DNA from: Coix lacryma-jobi var. lacryma-jobi
Taxonomy: Eukaryota; Streptophyta; Magnoliopsida; Poales; Poaceae
DNA: 64,000 nucleotides
Direction of reading: 5' to 3'
NCBI GenBank assembly: GCA_009763385.1
Contig: VDCT01000337.1
Span: forward strand, 1-64,000
Part shown: piece by piece, positions 57,636-64,000 of the stretch
How positions within the stretch are numbered: position 1 is the first letter of the stretch
Layout of the letters: each line of letters starts with the position of its first letter
Translations under genes and position numbers: made by a program
The notes under the pieces: generated by a model
What the model saw: the letters and a program-made list of their open reading frames with translations, nothing else
Told to the model about the DNA's origin: nothing
Database searches by the model: none

Positions 57636-60600
57636 ATGCGTAGGAAATCTCTTGTTACCAACATGGGTCCCAAGAGGCAATCTGCGGTCGAGAAGAAGAA
57701 GAAGCCTAGGATCACCACCACCGGAAAGCCTAAGCATCTGTGACGGAACGACCCTAATCTCATGGCCCACGTGTCCCTGTCAACCTCTGACAGCCGAACC
57801 CATGTTCCATGTGATTAAGACTTGTTCGCCACCGGGCTACATTAGTGCCCAAAGTCTGCAGGATCATCTCACAATTCGGTTACAGCATTGCATACTTTTA
57901 CAAATAACATCGGAATAAAGAGCGGAAGACTTAAATAACATTAGTTTTACAAAGCAGGGTTCCAAATAGAAATTAAGGTGCAGTTATTACAAACCAAGTT
58001 CTAAAAAGAGAAATAGACATAGGCAACATAGTGGAGAACAACAAAGATACTTATATTCACCCAGCCCGAGGGTGTACAACTATTCTTCGGCCTCATCGGC
58101 CTCTTCCTGGACGATGGTCACGCAGCAGGGTGCAAGACACATCGGGGACTCTGTCATACCTGCAGCATGGGTAACAAACCCTGAGTACTGGGGTACTCAA
58201 CAAGACTTACCCGACTAAGAAAAGGGAGAAGACTCAGGAATGAGAGGCTTAGGGTAGTCAAGGTAAGGCTTGAGCAAGATCAAGTATTTTGCAGAAAAGC
58301 ATTTTGTAAACCTTATTTTATTTTGGAAAGATTCAGTATTCCTCAATTCTTCATCGTTCATGTTTCATTTTATATTTCAAAACATTCCTAGTTGAGAACC
58401 ACTCTCCGTTGACAGTCAGTGACCAAGTCTCCATAACCGAGGAGCAACGTTAATCCGGATAAATAATACTCAGCTGAGGATCCCTATCCACACTGCATAT
58501 GTAGCACCCAAGCTTGCATATGCCAACTCGTCTTCCACGATTCCTCCAAGATTGGACCCGGTCCTACGCCACCCGGAAGTACAGTACACCACTCCAATCC
58601 GGGACTCTAACCCACGTGGGTACATGCTACTTCCGCCATCTCTCCACTCCCAGTGCGCGGTTGTCGGTCCAATAAAGGATTCCTCGGAGCCAGAGCTTTC
58701 CGAAGTATGTGGGTAGTTACAAGTCTTGACCAGCAGGCCCCCATACGGATGGTCCCTAATTTTCCAGCCAGAACTATACCTTGGTTATATCTCACCCAAG
58801 CCTAATAGTCCTGTCAGTTTTTCAAACCTGTCCCGGTCGGTGTCAACTGTTGAGTCCCGGACTACAACATGACGGCACCGTACGCTCGGACAACCTCTCC
58901 TCGCCATTGACCAGGTATGGATCAGATACTTAGCCAACGGTCGGGAAGTAAAGCCAAATTCCCATAAAATTTCTGTAAGTGATCATACTTTTGAAATTGG
59001 CATTTTTATTGCAAACTCTAATTCAATAAGCATTGCTAAGCATTTTTCAAATACTTTTGAAAAGCAGGTATCAGGTGTATCAGTGGTCAAGGTGGATAGT
59101 GCATCAATTAGGATAGCACACAACTCCTATAAACCTAATGCAATAATTTAACTCAAAAGCATTTAAGGAAATCATTTTATAAATTCAAGGAAAGGGTTAA
59201 ATGCACCGGGGCTTGCCTTGAAGAGCAAAGACAGCAGGCTCAGGGTTGGAGGTGCAGAGGTCGAAGCTCGGGGTTACTTCGGGAGCAGGTTCGTCGGCGG
59301 CGGCCTCGACTTTGACTCCTTCTTCGGTGACTATACGAATGCAATGATGCATGCACATGAGGATGCTGACATGAACACAACGGCATAGGACAAACCTACT
59401 GAATCCAGAGTATAACTTTCTAACAAGGGAGTAACTTCTAGGGTAGACACCAGGTTGCCTATCTTTTATCTTTAAGCAAGATTAGTTAAACCTATTGAAC
59501 ATTATTGATCTAACCTAAGCATAGACCAAGGCATGACATCACAAACATCATAGAACAGAAGGGTGGAGGTCTATGAACAGCAAACAATCCGAAAGTCACA
59601 CACAAAGGCATTTAATATAAACCCTAATCACTTTTCTATTTTTCTTAATTATTTAAAAAGGTCATTTTATGAAGTTGCTCCAAAAATTACCAAATTAATC
59701 TCATAAGTTCATTATGGTATCAAAAGATGGCAAAACAATTTTCATAATTTTTGGAGGTCATTAAGGTGCTCAATTAAATCTAGCCATTTAATTAACAAAA
59801 GGCACTATTCAACAATTAAAATAAAAGCCCAAAAATCAACTTGTTCCAAAAGGCTTCAAAATTGTACCAGAGACTTTTCATGGCATAAGAAGCTCACAAA
59901 AATTTATCTCATAAATTTTGGAGTTATAAATTATTTTCTAAAAATCCAAAACCATCCATTTATTAATTAAAAGGGAGATTTTTCATTTTCAATTTTTTGC
60001 AGAAAAGTCAAGTTTTATATTTTTCTAAAATACTACAAGGTGTAAAGAGTCTACCATCAAAATTTCAGAATTTTTGGAACAGTACAGAAAATCACACAAA
60101 AAGATGAAATTTAAACACTATTCAAATTTTTGAAGAAAAAGAAGAGAGCACTGTTCTTCTCCTCCGCTCGCCGGCGATCACCGACGACGGCGGCGCTGCT
60201 ACGCCGGCCACGACGAGGCGCCTCAGGCGAAACCGAGGAGATGGGAGGCTTCAGGAGGCTCACCGGCGTCGATTAGGAGGCTCGGCGCAGTGAGGGTATG
60301 AACGGAGGAGGGTGGTTGACGGTGACCGGCGGACGGTTCTCGGCGGCGATCGTCGCCCCGACGACCCTGCGCAACACACGAGACCGCAAGGGCCTGGTTA
60401 GAGTCGCACGGAGCCAAGGAAGCTTACACAGGGGTCAGAGGAAGATGATCACGGCCGGAGAGGAAGTATTTCACGAACCCGAGTTCGCCGGGTTTTCGCC
60501 GGAGATGGGAACGGCGAGCTACGCCGGGCGATAGGAGGCGGTAGAGACCAAATTGCGGGGTGGGGAAGCTTCACGAGCTCAAGGCGGAGCTGTTGGGCTA

Positions 60601-63600
60601 GTTGGTTGGGCGGCGAGAGCTTCGGAGTGGGCTGGCGACGGCGGCGGAGACGAGTGAAGAGCTCGGACTCCGGCGGCTCCTTTTATAGGCACGGTCGGGG
60701 ACGGTAGAGAGCACGGGATGGTGTGGATGAGCTCGGCCGAGGCGTGCGCACTCGATTGCAGGCTGGCGGGAAGGACGGCGTGCAGTCGGGGCCTGGGCGT
60801 GAGGTCGCCGGCGATGGCCACGCGGCGGCGATGCTCTGGGCGCTGTAGGGAACGGGAGCGGAGGTCAGCGCTCGCGTGCGGGAGGAGAATGATGGCGGGG
60901 TCAGCGGCGGCAGGTTGGAGACGCGCGTGCGGCTGCCAGGCACGTGGCGTGCGCAGCGCCGGCGAGGCGCCATGGCCGGGCCCCCCCCCTACGGCGAGGA
61001 AGAAGAACAGGGCTATGCCCTAGGGTTTGACTTTTGGCTCATTTCTGTTTTTTATAAATTACTCCCAAAATTTGAACTGGGCAACAAAAACTCAAAACAT
61101 CAAAGTTGTTCAGAAAAACGAGATCTACAACTTTGTCAATAAGAACATTTTCCAAATCCAAATAGTTTTTGAACTGCATTTGAAATCCGAAAAGGGGACA
61201 CTTTTGGGATTTGAATAAATTCAAAATTACTTTTGATTTTACACTGAAAGTTGGAAATCTGTAAACATGCAAGTTGTTCCTTTTGTCAAAACCTATAACT
61301 TTTCTATTATACACTTTTTCTGAAACTCATTAGTTTTTGAAATAATTTTGAAAACTAAAAAGGGGACAAAAACTGGAGTTTGAAAGAATTTGAAATAACT
61401 CAAAAGTTTGTACTGCAACTTGAAAATTTGTAAATACCAAAGTTGTTTCTCTTGACCAGATCTACAACTTTGCTTTTTGGACCAACTCCAAATTTTTGAA
61501 TAATTTTTGAATTACAAAAAGAGGGATAAAATCCAGGGTTTGGAAATCAGGGTTTTGCAAAGGGGTTTGAAATCTGATTTTGGTTTTTGAACTTTGGCCA
61601 ACATAACAAAACTTCAAGACATCCAACTGAACAAGAATTACACAGAGCTAGACACAGAGGTAAAATTACCATTTTGCCCTTATAGGAAGGTTAGGGCTTT
61701 TAGGGTTTTTGAAAAGGGAATTGCTACACACAAAAGGGAACAAATGCAACAAGCATTAAGACAAACATAATGCATGACCAGGATGATTATGACTAAAGAT
61801 GATGACATGTCAGGTTAATTACAGATTAAACACCAGAGGTGTTACAACATCCAAACCCGCCAACTGATGTCTTGGCGTGGAAGAAGCCGGACACCACCCT
61901 GGCGGAACTGGCATTCCTGGCGCAGCAAGGATTGCTACGGGCACAACCATTGGATGGATGGAGGGTACCCACTGATCATCGCGCTCCTGCCCCCAACACC
62001 ACGGAGATCATGATGTTCAAGTCCTTCGTGGAGCGGGGATTGGGACTTCCTGCTTCTGATTTCTTCCGTGGCTTGCTGCATTACTATGGTTTGACTCTGA
62101 ACCATATTACTCCCAATGCGGTTCTTCATATTGCAATCTTCACTCATCTTTGTGAAGCTTTTCTGGGGATATGTCCCTCTATTACCTTTTTCCTCTACTT
62201 TTTCTGGTTTAAGTGTCAACCTAGTGACGCTAATACCGAAGTAGTCGGAGGGGCTAGTCTTAAGGTTAGATTGGAAGTAGCCAATCAATATATAACTGTT
62301 GAGTTGTCAGACTCGGTAAGAGACTAGGCTGTTGGATGGTTCTATATGGGTAACCCACCCCCAGCTCTTCATCGTCATGATGGATGGCCACCACAGAAGT
62401 GCCGTGAATGGAAAGAGAAGCTCACAAGTGAAGAAGTAGGGGCTATCCAACCCCTCCTCATTATGATAGATGCATTGATAATCAATGGGCTGACCGGATA
62501 CACTGTCGTTCAAGACTTTGTTGCCCGGCACATCCACCCGCTTCAGCAGCGAGCCAACTTTGGGTTCGAATACCTGGGTAAGAACGACCCGGGGCGTCAT
62601 GCTGTCGAGCAGTTGGCAGACTGCGAAGTCCTATGGAGAGTGAACCGACTGCTTAAGAGCCGTGAACACTTAGCTCCAGTGATGGCGACATTCTCCGCCA
62701 TTAACCCTCCTCCTCAAGTATGTACTTAACTTGTCTTGTCGTCGAGGTTCTGAATAGATATCCTTCTGACCTGACTAAATACTCTTTTTCCTGTAGGGTC
62801 AGGGGAGAGAGAACAATGATTGCCCTCCACTGCCTCCGGCGACTGAAGAAGGCGGAGGCATCATTTTGGAAGGTCCCGTCAGAAGTGAGGACTTGCCTAA
62901 CAAACCAAGCTCGCCCGAAGATCTTAGCTGGCTTGACACAGAATCAACTGACTCTGTTGTCATGCTTATAGACCCGGAAGCTGAAGGTAGCCAGAAGAGG
63001 TCGCCGACTCCACAGCAAGAGGCTGGAGGACCCGTCTCCAAGAGGGCCCGTACTGGTAATCGCCGTGCATGTCGCAAAGTTCTTTTATCACCAGAATTGG
63101 CTGAAAAACACTGTAAGCCGGGTGCTCCTGGTAAGGGAAAACCCAAGTACTTTGTAGTTCTTTTGAGTGTTGATAATCTCTTATCTTATATATGTCACTG
63201 TATCAGATGCTGGAACTACTCGAGGGACTTCAAGCGGCGCGGTCCCTAAAGAATCTTCGGCTTCAGACCCTCTTCTGAAACAACCTCTCTTGAAGCTACC
63301 CAGGCCACTGAAGCTCGCGAAGTAAGTGCTCTGCTTTGTAGAGTGTACACAGAGTTCTGATACTGACGTTAATACTTGTCTGCTTGTAGGAAAGCAAAAG
63401 TAGATGCAACGACCTCGAGTGCCGTTCCTAATCCTCAGGCGGTAGAGGAGTCGGAGCCGCTGGCCATGGATGACTCCAGCGTGCCACCAACCTTCAGTCA
63501 GGTAGATCCGCTGCTTGGCTCCTCTTCGTCCAAGTCTCAGGTCGAAGCCGCTCCTGACGTGGATGCTCTTCCATTGCCTCAGGTTGGTTGGTCGTACTCC

Positions 63601-64000
63601 ATCTTTCGTTCTCCCGCTCAATTGGAGTTTGACCGGGTTTGGAATGACTGGTTTTTTCGTACACGACAGCCGGACGAACCTTCTCTGGACATGGTCTTGA
63701 CGGAGATTGATGCAGAGGCTTCAGCTCATCAACATGGGGGGTCCTTAGATGCACCCGAGTCATTGCGACAAGGGGCGACTCTTGACGTGTCCGGGTATGA
63801 CCAGGATTTTACTCGGCTGAAGGAGCTACGTGATCAGTTTAGGGCTCCTGTTGAAGCTCTTCACCAATTTGTTGAGGTAAGAGTCTCAGTCTCTTCTTGT
63901 TATATTGTAAGCTCATCCGAGTACTCACGATATTAGTGTATTGTAGTCCTTTGACTTCAAGGTTAGAGATCAAGTCACCCGGATCCACCAGGAGCTGTCT
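57636..64000 (+). pseudogene. E8 copy of the seven-exon gene, split by a solo LTR, 3' end outside
   Basis: Exons: 57636-57738 plus 61852-62264 (exon 1, interrupted), 62328-62717, 62797-63130, 63207-63321, 63390-63876, and 63947 onward. Exons 2-5 have the same lengths as in E7 (390, 334, 115 and 487 bases), with GT-AG introns of different sequence. Apart from the LTR insertion no stop or frameshift is seen to the window edge. Exon 1 encodes FVERGLGLPASDFFRGLLHY and NAVLHIAIFTHLCEAFLGIC; exon 2 VGWFYMGNPPPALHRHDGWP. It lacks the exon-1 stop of the E7 copy. Its last exons lie outside. Confidence 0.78.
57739..61846 (-). repeat. Solo LTR, 4,108 bp, related to the E1 LTR
   Basis: In plus view it runs from TGTGACGGAACG to GTGTTACA. 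The flanks GCATC (57734-57738) and ACATC (61847-61851) are a target duplication with one change. It shares layout and blocks with the E1 LTR: CCATCTCTCCACTCCCAGTG, GGGGCTTGCCTTGA (5812 and 59209), a GC-rich block (60150-61020), and a TATA box at 60687-60681 on the minus strand. No internal region is present, so it arose by LTR-LTR recombination. Open frames in the GC-rich part (60223-60973) show no domain. Confidence 0.85.

Larger units (their letters stand above)
56608..64000 (-). mobile_element. E8: inverted second copy of the E7 3' region, continuing past the window
   Basis: 56608-57738 and 61847-64000 match 56093-52800 of E7 in reverse, through promoter, exons and introns. In element terms E8 lies on the minus strand, so its gag-pol should lie to the right of the window. 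A solo LTR is inserted in it. The arms differ clearly (the 61-codon frame near the centre differs at about ten positions), so these are two family members, not a fresh duplication. Confidence 0.75.

Noticed and set aside
60223..61023. ORFs in the GC-rich part of the solo LTR
   Set aside because: Same reason; arginine-, alanine- and proline-rich translations typical of GC-rich non-coding sequence.

Overview
This window is grass (Poaceae) nuclear heterochromatin. It is built almost wholly from nested LTR retrotransposons, and I found no host gene, tRNA or rRNA. The plant assignment rests on Ty3/gypsy lineages of plant type: a Tekay-like chromovirus, Athila-type elements with an envelope-like ORF and tRNA-Asp-type primer sites, and Tat-type elements with a second RNase H, 3' tandem arrays and antisense genes. 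The grass assignment is an inference from overall resemblance to cereal families. I cannot name the species.

Layout. E1 (1-8436, minus) is a decayed Tekay-like element entering from the left, with a 3.97-kb 5' LTR. It sits in E2 (8437-13230, plus), the 3' half of an Athila-type element with an env-like ORF. E2 sits in the 3' LTR of E3 (13231-35783, minus), a gag-only Athila-type element. The E3 gag is split by E4 (17011-33229), a coding-empty LTR element with two 1,937-bp LTRs. The right LTR of E4 is split by E5 (22920-32313), a complete 9.4-kb non-autonomous Athila-type element with a perfect CAGAT target duplication. LTR divergence counted by eye (E4 about 2.3%, E5 about 1.1%) agrees with that nesting order. 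E3 borders a 185-bp tandem repeat (35784-36219). Next comes E6 (36220-44662, plus), a Tat-lineage element with two minisatellite arrays and an antisense ORF. It is broken by E7 (44663 to about 56600, plus), another Tat-lineage element. E7 carries a seven-exon gene on its antisense strand. E8 (about 56608-64000, minus) is an inverted second copy of the same 3' region, and its exon 1 is interrupted by a 4.1-kb solo LTR (57739-61846).

Points of most interest: (1) E1 encodes, between primer site and gag, a coiled-coil protein whose N-terminus copies the histone H3 tail, including the K9 context; (2) Athila-type elements carry palindrome clusters in U3 and again, with a TATA box, upstream of the env-like ORF, which looks like an internal promoter, and one palindrome pair shows compensatory change; (3) the LTR ends of Athila-type elements contain two or three tandem primer-site copies 70-73 bp apart; (4) the antisense gene is present twice, in inverted orientation, with coding-exon lengths that agree to the base; (5) five of the LTR families here begin with a hairpin made from their own terminus. 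No element looks fully autonomous: each pol has stops or frameshifts, or is absent.
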